18,998 nt of DNA. Origin: Helicobacter sp. (GTDB taxonomy: Bacteria; Campylobacterota; Campylobacteria; Campylobacterales; Helicobacteraceae). Shown here in pieces: positions 1-8,382 of this stretch (positions are counted from its first letter, which is position 1; each line of letters opens with the position of its first letter). Location: positions 1 through 18,998 of the forward strand of contig NZ_JAFLSB010000029.1 of assembly GCF_022511165.1 (NCBI RefSeq). The letters run 5' to 3'. Position numbers and translations under genes: made by a program. Below the pieces are notes generated by a model. The model was not told where the DNA came from. It was given only the letters and a program-made list of their open reading frames with translations, and did not search any database.

Positions 1-4
1 GAAT

Positions 5-694
5 CTAATTTTTAAAAGTTATAGCAATCTCCTTCTTGCCCTTAGGGTGAGGAGGAAATGATATTCGTGTGCATTCTTCTAATGCAGTTTTGATTGAATC
101 ATCAAAAGCTATATTGCCAGAGTATTTTACAACTTTATAGCTAAAAATACCATTGTCTGCAATGCGAATATGCACCAAAGCTTGCAATTTTTCTTCAATA
201 TTAAATACTTGCCATTGTTCAAACATTATTTTTTCAATTTGCGCATACCATTCATCATACTCTCCATCGCTTTGATTTGTATTTGCACTTATGGTGAGAT
301 TGCTTAGAGAATTGAGCTTATTTTGCAGGGATTCTGCGCTTGATTGAAGTTCTTTAAGTTTTTGTTCTTTGCTATTTTGCTCTACTTTTTCGCGATCATC
401 TCCTATGGCTGCATTTTGTGAGGGCAAGTCGCTGTCGATTTTATCAAACATATCTTTGATGCCAGAGCCTGCTAGAGGATTATTGATGGCAGGCTTTGGA
501 CTTTTGCTTGGCGTGGGCTTATCATCAAGGATAGCTTCAATGCTAATAGCGTGTAGTGCGAGTGCAGATTCATTAAAGGCAGAGTAATGTGTGGGATTTG
601 AGCGAAAAATGCTAAAAACAAGAGCGATGATGATAAGAAAATAGGCACAAAAAGAAATGATACCGCTAGTGATAAATAAAAGAGTATTATTCAT
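5..694 (-). CDS. tolA: TolA/TonB-like periplasm-spanning energy transducer
   Basis: The 229-residue protein has one N-terminal membrane segment (about residues 7-30), a proline/serine-rich and polar coiled linker (about 60-135), and a C-terminal domain of the TonB/TolA_C type (about 145-229; note EKIMFEQWQ, the VHIRI strand and the SFPPHP motif). Proteins of this type sit in the inner membrane and carry proton-motive-force-driven movement to outer-membrane partners. It is shorter than E. coli TolA (about 420 aa) because the long helical middle domain is reduced. It starts one base after the exbD stop (TAA-A-ATG), so it is probably translationally coupled to the ExbB/ExbD motor genes. In Campylobacter the same slot holds tolA followed by tolB and pal; tolB would lie beyond the left edge. 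A TonB role cannot be excluded from sequence alone. Confidence 0.8.
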   Translation of the reverse strand: MNNTLLFITSGIISFCAYFLIIIALVFSIFRSNPTHYSAFNESALALHAISIEAILDDKPTPSKSPKPAINNPLAGSGIKDMFDKIDSDLPSQNAAIGDDREKVEQNSKEQKLKELQSSAESLQNKLNSLSNLTISANTNQSDGEYDEWYAQIEKIMFEQWQVFNIEEKLQALVHIRIADNGIFSYKVVKYSGNIAFDDSIKTALEECTRISFPPHPKGKKEIAITFKN

Positions 695-695
695 T

Positions 696-1100
696 TTAGC
701 TACTAGTGATAAGAGATACTTTAAGAAAACCAGCTTCTTTGGCGGTTTTAAGAATATAAATTACATCTTCATATTTGAGATTCTTATCTGCGCGTATAAA
801 TACATTAATGTCTTTATCAAAGTTTTTGCTAAAAAGCACAAAGCTATCTGCAAAATTTTTAAATTCATATACATTATCGCGGATATAAATTTTTCTATCC
901 GCACTCACACGAATTTCAAGCATAGAATCTTGAGCTGCTTTTTTTGATTTTGAGCCTTTAGGGAGCGTGATGTCTTCTTGATAGGTAAGAGTAGGTGTGC
1001 TTACCATAAGGATTGCCAAAAGCACGAGCATAATATCCACAAGTGGCGTGATATTTAGCTCGGGCTTTTCTTCCCAGTCAAATTCATCATTGTGCATCAT
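696..1100 (-). CDS. exbD: ExbD/TolR-family biopolymer transporter
   Basis: The 134-residue protein has one transmembrane helix near residues 17-38. The helix contains the family motif LNITPLVDIMLVLLAI with the conserved membrane aspartate (D22), which takes part in proton flow in ExbD/TolR. The rest is the small periplasmic domain. It forms the inner-membrane motor with the ExbB-like protein encoded just upstream and energises the TolA/TonB-like protein encoded just downstream. Two ATG codons lie in tandem (1098-1100 and 1095-1097); either could start the protein. The exbB stop lies 2 nt upstream, indicating an operon. ExbD and TolR are hard to separate by sequence; the Campylobacter orthologue in this position is annotated exbD. 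Confidence 0.9.
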   Translation of the reverse strand: MMHNDEFDWEEKPELNITPLVDIMLVLLAILMVSTPTLTYQEDITLPKGSKSKKAAQDSMLEIRVSADRKIYIRDNVYEFKNFADSFVLFSKNFDKDINVFIRADKNLKYEDVIYILKTAKEAGFLKVSLITSS

Positions 1101-1102
1101 AT

Positions 1103-1666
1103 CTACTTATTTGAAAGTGTGAGATCAATTTGCATTTGAATATAGGTAATAACCTGATAGGCTTTGCGCTTAAGAAGTAGAGCAAATGAATAAGCGGGGA
1201 TTGCCACGAGAATTCCCGCTGCGGTAGCCACAAGAGCTTTTGATATAACGGGGGCTATCACATCAAAAGAAACATTTCCTCCACCAAGCACACTGAAAGT
1301 TTCTAGAATCTCAACTACCGTGCCAAATAGCCCTATAAAAGGAGCTGTGGAGGCAATAATATTTAAAAAAACAAGAGAAGAGGTGGCTTTTTGTGTAGCT
1401 TTAAGCTTCCAGACTTGCAAAATCTCTCGTGAAATATGCCCATCACTTTTTTCAAGCAAGGCGGCGATAAAAGTATTTTTTGGTATCACCATATTTTTGG
1501 TGAGAAGCATATCAAGGTGGTATTTTTCTGTTGCTAACCAATCACTAAAGGTAAAACTTTTGTAGATATAAATCCAAAGAGTGATGAGAAAATATAATGA
1601 AAGCCATAAAAGCACAATAATGGTTGTTATTGTGCTTTCTGCAAAGAAAGTTCTAAAAGTATCCAT
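1103..1666 (-). CDS. exbB: ExbB/TolQ-family proton channel (MotA/TolQ/ExbB)
   Basis: The 187-residue protein has three hydrophobic segments (about 12-36, 96-120 and 143-165). The second lies in the diagnostic stretch STAPFIGLFGTVVEILETF, and the third is the ALVATAAGILVAIPAY helix of the MotA/TolQ/ExbB family. Together with ExbD it forms the proton-conducting motor in the inner membrane. The start lies 3 nt after the atpC stop, with no convincing Shine-Dalgarno sequence (the spacer ends GAATCTAACAT), so coupling to atpC translation is likely. Placing a proton-consuming motor directly behind the ATP synthase genes is usual for epsilonproteobacteria. Confidence 0.9.
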   Translation of the reverse strand: MDTFRTFFAESTITTIIVLLWLSLYFLITLWIYIYKSFTFSDWLATEKYHLDMLLTKNMVIPKNTFIAALLEKSDGHISREILQVWKLKATQKATSSLVFLNIIASTAPFIGLFGTVVEILETFSVLGGGNVSFDVIAPVISKALVATAAGILVAIPAYSFALLLKRKAYQVITYIQMQIDLTLSNK

Positions 1667-1669
1667 ATG

Positions 1670-2074
1670 TTAGATTCTACTCTTGACAATATTCTCAACG
1701 CGAGAGACCACCATACCAATGAGTGTGCGGTCGTTTGATGCTCCTTCCAAAAGTGCCTTAGTATCTTCAATGGCAGATGAGATTTTAGATTCTGTATTAC
1801 CGGTAATAGCGACTGCATTATCAGCGATGATTTTTACATCTGTCTTTGAGCCACTTTGAGAAACTTGTGCGTGTCCCCAATTAATCGCTATGAATCCCTT
1901 ATCTCCATCTAGGCTTTCAAATTCAATAATGCCAAGCTTAAGGAGCGAGAGGAGATCGCAGTGTCCGGGAAAGACACCAAACTCCCCCTCACTACCGGGT
2001 ACAATGACATATTTTACTTCGCCATTAAAGATGCTTCCATACGGAATTGCGATACTTAGTGTGATTTTTTCCAT
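1670..2074 (-). CDS. atpC: F1F0 ATP synthase epsilon subunit
   Basis: This 134-residue protein has the family length and begins with the N-terminal beta-sandwich pattern of epsilon subunits (LSIAIPYGSIFNGEVKYVIVPGSEGEFGVFPGHCDLLSLL). The PGSEGEFGVFPGH segment is highly characteristic. A C-terminal helical part (about 85-134) follows; in this family it can inhibit ATP hydrolysis. Epsilon is part of the central stalk and joins gamma to the c-ring. The start codon follows a GGGGA-type ribosome site, 8 nt after the atpD stop. It is the last F1 gene before exbB. Confidence 0.95.
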   Translation of the reverse strand: MEKITLSIAIPYGSIFNGEVKYVIVPGSEGEFGVFPGHCDLLSLLKLGIIEFESLDGDKGFIAINWGHAQVSQSGSKTDVKIIADNAVAITGNTESKISSAIEDTKALLEGASNDRTLIGMVVSRVENIVKSRI

Positions 2075-2082
2075 TGTTTCCC

Positions 2083-3483
2083 CTATGCACTTTTAAGTTT
2101 TTGTGCTTTCTCTAATGCCTCTTGAATATTGCCTACCATATAGAAAGCATTTTCAGGAATATTGTCGTATTTGCCCTCTAAGATACCCTTAAAGCCTTCA
2201 AGTGTTTCTTCAAGCGTTACATATTTGCCGGGGCTTCCTGTGAATATCTCTGCCACAAAAAATGGTTGAGAGAGGAATTTTTCAATTTTTCTTGCTCTAC
2301 CCACAATTTGCTTATCTTCTTCAGAAAGCTCGTCCATTCCTAAAATTGCAATAATATCTTGCAAGTCCTTGTATTTTTGAAGCACTTGTTGGATACCTGT
2401 GGCGACTTTATGATGCTCTTCGCCTACAATTTGAGGATCAAGAATTCTTGATGTTGAACCCAATGGATCAACCGCAGGATAGATTCCTTTTTCGGCAATC
2501 TTTCTTTCAAGCACGGTTGTCGCATCAAGGTGAGCAAACACAGATGCAGGAGCAGGGTCAGTCAAGTCATCTGCTGGCACATACACAGCTTGAACAGAAG
2601 TAATTGAGCCTTTTTTGGTTGAGGTAATACGTTCTTGGAGTTTGCCCATTTCTCCAGCAAGTGTAGGCTGATACCCCACCGCTGATGGAATGCGCCCAAG
2701 AAGTGCTGACATTTCAGAACCTGATTGAGCATAGCGGAAGATATTATCAATAAACATAAGCACATCAAGTCCTTTTTCATCACGGAAATATTCTGCCATT
2801 GTAAGTCCTGTAAAAGCAATGCGGTTTCTTGCACCCGGTGGCTCATTCATTTGCCCATAGCAAAGGGCAACTTTATCCAAAACCCCACCTTCTTTCATTT
2901 CGTTATAGAGGTCATTTCCCTCTCTTGTGCGCTCACCCACACCTGCAAACACAGAATATCCACTATGCTTGTAAGCAACATTATGAATAAGTTCCATAAT
3001 CACGACGGTTTTACCCACACCTGCACCACCAAATAGTCCAACCTTACCACCTTTTGAATAAGGCGCAATCAAATCAATAACTTTGATTCCTGTTTCAAAC
3101 ATTTCTGTTCGGGTGCTTTGCTGCTCAAAAGTGGGTGCTTCCCGGTGAATCTCCCATTTTAAATCGCTATTAAGAGGCTCGCCACCATCGATAATATCAC
3201 CTGTAACATTAAAGATTCTACCAAGCACAGCTTCGCCCACAGGTACTTCAATCATCTTACCACGAGCTTTAACTTCTTGCCCACGAGTAAGCCCCTCTGT
3301 CATATCCATAGCAATTGTGCGCACACGATTATCTCCAAGATGCGCTGCCACTTCTAACACAAGCTTATGTTGTTTGCCTTCGATTGTAAAAGCAACATCA
3401 ATAGCTTCATTAATCATTGGTAGATAAGAACTAAACTCAACATCTACCACTGGACCCATCACTTGAGTAATTTTACCTTGCAT
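2083..3483 (-). CDS. atpD: F1F0 ATP synthase beta subunit
   Basis: This is the catalytic subunit of F1 (466 aa, usual length). The Walker A loop GGAGVGKT is at residues 152-159, the catalytic GER motif at about 183-185 (GVGERTREGND), and Walker B lies in LMFIDNIFRYAQSGSEMSALLGR, followed by the SAVGYQPTLAGEMG signature. The DELSEED lever, which contacts gamma, is present near residue 385. The start has a strong AAGGAG site 5 nt upstream. The gene sits 18 nt after atpG. Confidence 0.98.
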   Translation of the reverse strand: MQGKITQVMGPVVDVEFSSYLPMINEAIDVAFTIEGKQHKLVLEVAAHLGDNRVRTIAMDMTEGLTRGQEVKARGKMIEVPVGEAVLGRIFNVTGDIIDGGEPLNSDLKWEIHREAPTFEQQSTRTEMFETGIKVIDLIAPYSKGGKVGLFGGAGVGKTVVIMELIHNVAYKHSGYSVFAGVGERTREGNDLYNEMKEGGVLDKVALCYGQMNEPPGARNRIAFTGLTMAEYFRDEKGLDVLMFIDNIFRYAQSGSEMSALLGRIPSAVGYQPTLAGEMGKLQERITSTKKGSITSVQAVYVPADDLTDPAPASVFAHLDATTVLERKIAEKGIYPAVDPLGSTSRILDPQIVGEEHHKVATGIQQVLQKYKDLQDIIAILGMDELSEEDKQIVGRARKIEKFLSQPFFVAEIFTGSPGKYVTLEETLEGFKGILEGKYDNIPENAFYMVGNIQEALEKAQKLKSA

Positions 3484-3501
3484 TCATTCTCCTTTGTAAG
3501 T

Positions 3502-4395
3502 TTATTTAATCGCTTCGACACCGGCATTAATCTCAACAAGCTCTGTTGTGATTGCTTCTTGTCGTGCTTTGTTAAGAGCAATTGTGAGGCTTCTCACTAA
3601 ATCTCCCGCATTATTTGTGGCTGCATCCATCGCTTGGATTCTTGCACTATGTTCTGCTGCTAGTGAATCTACAAGTGCGTAATACATATTGTATTGGATA
3701 TATTTTCTTGCAAGCTCATCAAGCACCCGATCTTCTTCATCTTCTGGCTCAATATTAAGCGTAGAGACTTGCTCTAGCTCATTAATATTGATAGTGAGTG
3801 GCAAAACAGCTTGTGCTTCAAGCTCTTGGGAAATCATATTTTTGAAACCATTATGTACAATTACCACTTCATCTGTTGCACCATTTAAAAAATCATCGAC
3901 TACATTATCAATAAATGCTACAGCCTTATCAAAAGCCGGCATAGAGCTTAAGCCCACAGCCTTATCAAGCACCTCTATGCCATTGAAAGCAAAATAAGAA
4001 ATGCCTTTCTTGCCAATACCTCTTAAACGCACTTTAATGCCTTGTTGCTTATAAGATTCCATAAGTCGCACCACTTCTTTAATTGTGGTTGTATTAAAGC
4101 CTCCACACAAGCCTTTGTCAGCTGTGATAAAGATAATATCAAGCTTTTTAATTTCGCGATCTTTTGATCTTGCAAAATAAGGGCTATTAATGCTATCAAG
4201 CCCTCGCAAACGAACTCTTGCTACAATATCATTAAACATCGCATTAAGCTGCTTGGCATAGACTTTAGAACGTCTTGCTAACTCTTCGGCTTTTTTGAGC
4301 TTGGAGCTAGAAACAAGCTTCATTGCTTTTGTCGTCTTTTGTGTGTTTTTGACACTTGTTATTTTTTTTCTTATTTCTTTAAGGTTGCCTCCCAT
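3502..4395 (-). CDS. atpG: F1F0 ATP synthase gamma subunit
   Basis: Gamma is the rotating central shaft of F1. The N-terminal helix reads MGGNLKEIRKKITSVKNTQ, with TKAMKLVSSSKLKKAE following, and the C-terminal helix ends SLTIALNKARQEAITTELVEI; both are the classic gamma signatures. The Rossmann-like middle (ITADKGLCGGFNT) is also present. The frame extends 8 codons upstream to an ATG at 4419, but the ATG at 4395 is chosen. It gives the family-standard N-terminus, has AAAGGAG (4401-4407) 5 nt upstream, and leaves a 10-nt gap after atpA instead of an overlap. The product is then 297 aa. Confidence 0.96.
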   Translation of the reverse strand: MGGNLKEIRKKITSVKNTQKTTKAMKLVSSSKLKKAEELARRSKVYAKQLNAMFNDIVARVRLRGLDSINSPYFARSKDREIKKLDIIFITADKGLCGGFNTTTIKEVVRLMESYKQQGIKVRLRGIGKKGISYFAFNGIEVLDKAVGLSSMPAFDKAVAFIDNVVDDFLNGATDEVVIVHNGFKNMISQELEAQAVLPLTININELEQVSTLNIEPEDEEDRVLDELARKYIQYNMYYALVDSLAAEHSARIQAMDAATNNAGDLVRSLTIALNKARQEAITTELVEINAGVEAIK

Positions 4396-4400
4396 ACCAG

Positions 4401-4407
4401 CTCCTTT
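4401..4407 (-). promoter_or_regulatory. Ribosome binding site deciding the atpG start
   Basis: AAAGGAG on the minus strand lies 5 nt before the ATG at 4395. The competing upstream ATG at 4419 lies inside the atpA coding end and would place this site within the coding sequence. Confidence 0.7.
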
Positions 4408-5923
4408 ATTGTGCTCCAAAGCTTATTTTAAATTCTTCAAGAGCTTTGTTTAGCTCGGCTTCAATATCCTTATCAAGTGCCTTTTTTGTGCTAATATCTT
4501 CTAAGATTTTAGGGTATTTAGCTTCAAGGAATGGATAAAGCTCAGCTTCAAATGTAACCACCTTATTAGCAGGAATATCATCAAGTAAACCGTGTGCGCC
4601 TGCATAGATGATAATCACTTGCTTTTCAATAGCAAGAGGTGAATATGGAGGTTGTTTAAGAATCTCCACCATTCTTTGTCCTCTCTCAAGCTGCTTGCGG
4701 CTTGTCTCATCAAGGTCTGAAGCAAATTGTGAGAATGCTTGAAGCTCTCTGTATTGAGCCAAATCAAGTCGTAATGTTCCTGCTACTTGCTTTGTAGCTT
4801 TAATTTGTGCTGCACCGCCCACGCGTGAAACAGATAAGCCCACATTAATAGCAGGGCGGATACCAGAGTTGAATAAGTCGGTTTCAAGGAAAATTTGACC
4901 ATCAGTAATAGAAATCACATTTGTTGGAATATATGCTGCCACGTCTCCCGCTTGCGTTTCAATAATAGGCAATGCAGTAAGAGAACCTGCACCTAGTTCA
5001 TCGCTAAGTTTTGCTGCCCTTTCTAGAAGTCTAGAGTGGAGATAGAAAACATCACCGGGGAAAGCCTCGCGTCCGGGCGGACGTCTTAAGATAAGAGACA
5101 TTTCACGATATGCCACAGCGTGTTTGCTCAAGTCATCATAAATAATAAGTGCGTGTCGCGCATTATCTCTAAAATATTCACCGATTGTAACACCTGTGTA
5201 AGGAGCGAGGAATTGCATTGCTGCAGAGAATGATGCAGGGGCATTTACAACAACTGTGTATCCCATTGCACCGTGTTCTTCAAGTTTTCGCACAACTTGA
5301 GCAACGGTAGATTCTTTTTGTCCTACGGCAACATAGATACATATAACATCTTGCCCTTTTTGGTTGATAATAGTATCCACAGCAACGGTTGTTTTACCTG
5401 TTTGTCTATCGCCGATAATAAGTTCTCTTTGCCCTCTGCCGATTGGCACGAGCGCATCAATTGCTTTAAGACCTGTTTGAAGTGGCTGATGTACAGATTT
5501 ACGCGCCATAATACCGGGAGCTTTTTCCTCAACGAAGCGATATTCACTCGCCTCAATTGCGCCCTTACCATCAAGTGGCTCACCTAATGTATTAATAACG
5601 CGTCCTACAACTGCATCACCCACAGGCACTTTCATAAGTTTTTTGAGACGTTTGACAGAAGTCCCCTCTTTAATGGTGCGCCCAGAACCAAGCACCACGA
5701 TACCCACGCTGCTTTCTTCAAGGTTAAAAGCAATACCGGTATCACCTGTGTCAAACTCCACCATTTCGTAATACATAACATTATTGAGCCCATACACTTT
5801 TGCCACGCCATCGGCATAGGAAATTACCTTACCGGTTTCGCTAATATCAATATTGATATTAAAGCTATCAATACGTTCTTTGATGATTGAGCTAATTTCT
5901 TCTGATTTGATCTTTGTTGTCAC
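4406..5923 (-). CDS. atpA: F1F0 ATP synthase alpha subunit (GTG start)
   Basis: This is the non-catalytic nucleotide-binding subunit of F1, 505 aa (normal length). The Walker A loop GDRQTGKT is at residues 171-178. The N-terminal beta-barrel GKVISYADGVAKVYGLNNVM resembles Helicobacter alpha subunits. The C-terminal signature PAINVGLSVSRVGGAAQ is also present. The initiation codon is GTG (5923-5921) with AAGGAG at 5930-5935, 6 nt upstream. No ATG gives a better N-terminus. The gene follows atpH by 20 nt. Confidence 0.97.
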   Translation of the reverse strand: MTTKIKSEEISSIIKERIDSFNINIDISETGKVISYADGVAKVYGLNNVMYYEMVEFDTGDTGIAFNLEESSVGIVVLGSGRTIKEGTSVKRLKKLMKVPVGDAVVGRVINTLGEPLDGKGAIEASEYRFVEEKAPGIMARKSVHQPLQTGLKAIDALVPIGRGQRELIIGDRQTGKTTVAVDTIINQKGQDVICIYVAVGQKESTVAQVVRKLEEHGAMGYTVVVNAPASFSAAMQFLAPYTGVTIGEYFRDNARHALIIYDDLSKHAVAYREMSLILRRPPGREAFPGDVFYLHSRLLERAAKLSDELGAGSLTALPIIETQAGDVAAYIPTNVISITDGQIFLETDLFNSGIRPAINVGLSVSRVGGAAQIKATKQVAGTLRLDLAQYRELQAFSQFASDLDETSRKQLERGQRMVEILKQPPYSPLAIEKQVIIIYAGAHGLLDDIPANKVVTFEAELYPFLEAKYPKILEDISTKKALDKDIEAELNKALEEFKISFGAQ

Positions 5924-5929
5924 TTGCCT

Positions 5930-5935
5930 CTCCTT
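5930..5935 (-). promoter_or_regulatory. Ribosome binding site for the GTG start of atpA
   Basis: AAGGAG on the minus strand, 6 nt upstream of the GTG at 5923, supports this non-ATG start. Confidence 0.6.
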
Positions 5936-5943
5936 GTGTTAAA

Positions 5944-6477
5944 TTAAAGTGCTTTGAGAATGTGATGTTTTAAATCACTACTGAAACGTTCTTTAGAAAA
6001 AGATACCTCGATACCTAAATCCTCAACGCTTAACTTGATGCCTTCTGCCCCGCTCAACTCCTGCTTAATGCTAAGCTTGACACCAAGCTTTTTAGCCAAA
6101 GCAGTTTGAATCTTCTCTAGAGTGGCGTTATCAAGCTCCTCTTTACTCGTGAGTGTGGCAGCGTATTCTTTTTTTCGAGCAAGCAGACGTTTTTCAAGCT
6201 CACTACTGATATAGGGGATAAGTAAGATTCTGTCTGCTTCTGCTAAGAGACGAAAGAAATTTTCAAATTTTGCATCAACTTTACCTATTTTGCTCACACT
6301 TTCTAACAAAAATTGTTCTTTTTGTGTCTTGCTTAGAAAGGGTGAGGCAATGAGATCTGCATTTTTCTTCTCTTTGAGGGCGAGAGAAAATCCTTTGAGG
6401 ATATGAAGTGCCTCATCTAAATCATTGACAGAATCCATAAGGGCTTGTGTGTATTTTTTTGCAATAATATGAAGCAT
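5944..6477 (-). CDS. atpH: F1F0 ATP synthase delta subunit
   Basis: This 177-residue protein has the size of delta (OSCP) subunits and their layout. An N-terminal helical bundle starts with IAKKYTQALMDSV, the usual delta opening, and the C-terminal region resembles the family pattern (LGVKLSIKQELSGAEGIKLSVEDLGIEVS). Delta joins the peripheral stalk (b and b') to the top of F1. Its ATG overlaps the atpF stop by one base (TAATG), a coupling arrangement, and AAAAGGA lies in the end of atpF. Confidence 0.92.
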   Translation of the reverse strand: MLHIIAKKYTQALMDSVNDLDEALHILKGFSLALKEKKNADLIASPFLSKTQKEQFLLESVSKIGKVDAKFENFFRLLAEADRILLIPYISSELEKRLLARKKEYAATLTSKEELDNATLEKIQTALAKKLGVKLSIKQELSGAEGIKLSVEDLGIEVSFSKERFSSDLKHHILKAL

Positions 6478-6992
6478 TATGAAATCCTTTTGGTAATGAT
6501 ATTGACATATTCTTCTTTATTAAGACGAATATCATCGCTTTTAATAAGCTCATCAAGAAGTTTATTGACACTCTCTTGCACCACTTTTCTTTGCTCAAAC
6601 TCGATATTTGCTTCTAAAGCGTATTTGAGAGCTTCCATATCTCTCCCAATTTGGTCATTGTATTTTTGCTCGATTAAATATGCCTCTTGTTTAGCAGCAT
6701 TGATGATAGATTTACTTCTTTCTTTGCTTTCTTCCAAACGCTTTTGTGCGGATTCTTTTGCTTGTTTAGCTTTATCGAGACTATCTTGTGCTTCTTGGAG
6801 ACGAGCAGCAATCGCCTTTTTTCTATTTGTAAAAATACCCTTAATAGAATCAAAAGCAAAATACCACAAAATTGCTACGAAAATCACAAAGTTAATAACG
6901 CGTTGCACAAAGTCGCTTTGCTCAATACCTGCAGATGCAAGAAGAAGAGAAGGGAAAGCTACAAGGAGTGCTATATATAGAATCTTTTTCAT
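6477..6992 (-). CDS. atpF: F1F0 ATP synthase b subunit, with signal-like N-terminal extension
   Basis: This 171-residue peripheral-stalk subunit has two hydrophobic segments. The first is a signal-peptide-like stretch at residues 1-20 ending LLLASA. The second is the true membrane anchor at about 30-48 (VINFVIFVAILWYFAFDSI). A long charged coiled coil follows (about 55-150; AIAARLQEAQDSLDKAKQAKESAQ). The extra N-terminal hydrophobic part is typical of epsilonproteobacterial b subunits. It pairs with the b' protein encoded immediately upstream. The start is preceded by GGGGGA, which overlaps the atpF' stop region. Confidence 0.92.
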   Translation of the reverse strand: MKKILYIALLVAFPSLLLASAGIEQSDFVQRVINFVIFVAILWYFAFDSIKGIFTNRKKAIAARLQEAQDSLDKAKQAKESAQKRLEESKERSKSIINAAKQEAYLIEQKYNDQIGRDMEALKYALEANIEFEQRKVVQESVNKLLDELIKSDDIRLNKEEYVNIITKRIS

Positions 6993-7001
6993 TATATCCC
7001 C

Positions 7002-7427
7002 CTAAATCTGTTTAAGCTTTGCATTGAGTGCTGTCTTAAAGATTGGAAGTTGCTCAAGTAGTTCTGCATAAAGTTGTGACTTTTGCTCTTCAAGCTCTTG
7101 TTTAGCTGATGCAAGCTTACTATCATTTTCAGCTTTTTTTGCGCTAATCTTTTCTTCATATGCTACTTTTGCCTCTTTTGTTGCGCTTTCTAGAATCTGT
7201 GCTGCTTCTTTACGCGCAGAAGCAAGAGTTTGTGCTATCTCTTGTTCAATTTTTTCAATATCATCTTTATAACTTTGTGTATCTGAAGTTTCTTGCTCAA
7301 TAAAGCTTTCCCTATGGTCGATAAAAGCGAACATAGGCTTAAAGAGCCATTGATTGAGTAGATAGATGAGAAGCATAAAGGTAATAAAAACGAGTAGCAT
7401 AAGATAGGGGTTGAGAGTGATGCTCAT
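7002..7427 (-). CDS. atpF': F1F0 ATP synthase b' subunit
   Basis: This 141-residue protein has one N-terminal membrane anchor (about residues 8-27, LMLLVFITFMLLIYLLNQWLF), the PMFAFIDHRE junction, and a long Ala/Glu/Lys-rich coiled coil to the C-terminus. This is the layout of a second, diverged b-type stator subunit. It probably forms a b/b' heterodimer with the adjacent b subunit. It is the first atp gene of the train and has a strong AAAGGAG site. It is separated from parB by 77 nt, the largest gap in Region 1. Confidence 0.92.
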   Translation of the reverse strand: MSITLNPYLMLLVFITFMLLIYLLNQWLFKPMFAFIDHRESFIEQETSDTQSYKDDIEKIEQEIAQTLASARKEAAQILESATKEAKVAYEEKISAKKAENDSKLASAKQELEEQKSQLYAELLEQLPIFKTALNAKLKQI

Positions 7428-7454
7428 TTTTTCTCCTTTGTGAAAATCTACGAA

Positions 7455-7487
7455 AACTTGATATATTCTAACAAGTTAAGATATATT
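7455..7487. promoter_or_regulatory. Inverted repeat and AT-rich possible promoter before the atp genes
   Basis: In the parB-atpF' spacer, AACTTG (7455-7460) and CAAGTT (7472-7477) form a 6-bp inverted repeat around an AT-rich 11-nt centre. GATATATT occurs twice (7460-7467 and 7480-7487), 20 bp apart. On the minus strand the centre reads TTAGAATATAT, a plausible -10 region for an internal promoter that would allow atp expression independent of parAB. A binding site for a regulator is an alternative reading. Confidence 0.3.
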
Positions 7488-7504
7488 AAACCTTAAAGCA
7501 CGCG

Positions 7505-8377
7505 TTATTTTGATATTTTTTTTATCAAGGTAGCAATTTCTGCATCATTTTGGAAACAAAGCGTGATTTTTGATGTATTTATTTGGCTTTGTATGCCTAA
7601 TGATTGAAATTCCTCTGCAAGCGTGCGAAGAAGCTTATTGTCAAGGTTTGGCATAAAATCCTTAGAAGTTTTTTTCTTGCTATCGTGCTTGTCTTTCATT
7701 TTTTTAATTAATATTTCAGTATCTCGCACACTTAGTTTCTGCCCGATAATAGAATCTGCCACGAGTTTTTGCTCATTCTCACTTAATGTAACAAGCATTT
7801 TAGCGTGTCCTTGCGAAATTTTATCTTCACTCAATAACTGCTTCACTTCATCGCTTAGTTGTAAAAGACGCAAGGTATTGGTAATTTGTGTGCGTGATTT
7901 GTTGATGCGTTTTGAGAGTTCTTCGTGCGTAATGCCATACTCCTCAAGCAATTCCTGATAGGAGAGAGCTAACTCAATCGCATTTAACTCCTCGCGTTGG
8001 ATATTTTCAATAAGTGCAAGCTCACGCAGACGCTTGAGGTCAATATCAGCCACAATGGCTTTAATATTGCTTAATCCTGCAAGCTTTGAAGCGCGAAGCC
8101 TACGTTCCCCGGCGATTAAAACATAATCTCCATCACCATTATCATATACGACAACAGGCTGCAACAAGCCGTGTTCGATAATAGATTCTGAAAGTTCTTT
8201 AAGCGCTTGAGCATTAAAAGTTTTTCTTGGTTGATAGGGATTTGGCTTAATAATATCAATATCAAGCTCAAGCACGAGCGCAGAATTATCACTTAGGCTT
8301 TGTTCATACGCTTCAGCTGTTTCTGAAAGTATTGCGCCTAGCCCCCTACCCATTGCCAACTTTTTCTTTTTTGCCAT
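7505..8377 (-). CDS. parB: Chromosome-partitioning protein ParB (Spo0J)
   Basis: This 290-residue protein shows the N-terminal ParA-activating region (KKLAMGRGLGAILSE), the ParB/Srx nucleotide-binding core (IKPNPYQPRKTF at about 43-54; LIAGERRLRASKLAGL around 88-102; ENIQREELNAIE at 124-135), and a helix-turn-helix (about 150-172; THEELSKRINKSRTQITNTLRLL). ParB is known to bind parS near the origin and slide as a CTP clamp. It lies 5 nt downstream of parA, in the usual order. The C-terminal dimerisation domain is about residues 235-290. I saw no parS palindrome in the window. Confidence 0.97.
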   Translation of the reverse strand: MAKKKKLAMGRGLGAILSETAEAYEQSLSDNSALVLELDIDIIKPNPYQPRKTFNAQALKELSESIIEHGLLQPVVVYDNGDGDYVLIAGERRLRASKLAGLSNIKAIVADIDLKRLRELALIENIQREELNAIELALSYQELLEEYGITHEELSKRINKSRTQITNTLRLLQLSDEVKQLLSEDKISQGHAKMLVTLSENEQKLVADSIIGQKLSVRDTEILIKKMKDKHDSKKKTSKDFMPNLDNKLLRTLAEEFQSLGIQSQINTSKITLCFQNDAEIATLIKKISK

Positions 8378-8382
8378 TTACT

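Noticed and set aside
2562..2846. Open frames on either strand inside atpD, atpA, parA, priA and uvrB
   Set aside because: They are shadows of strongly conserved genes in other frames, without ribosome sites or recognisable products.
4396..4419. Upstream ATG of atpG adding eight codons (MEHNKGAG)
   Set aside because: The residues are not part of gamma subunits. The AAAGGAG site falls inside them, and the ATG at 4395 has ideal spacing.
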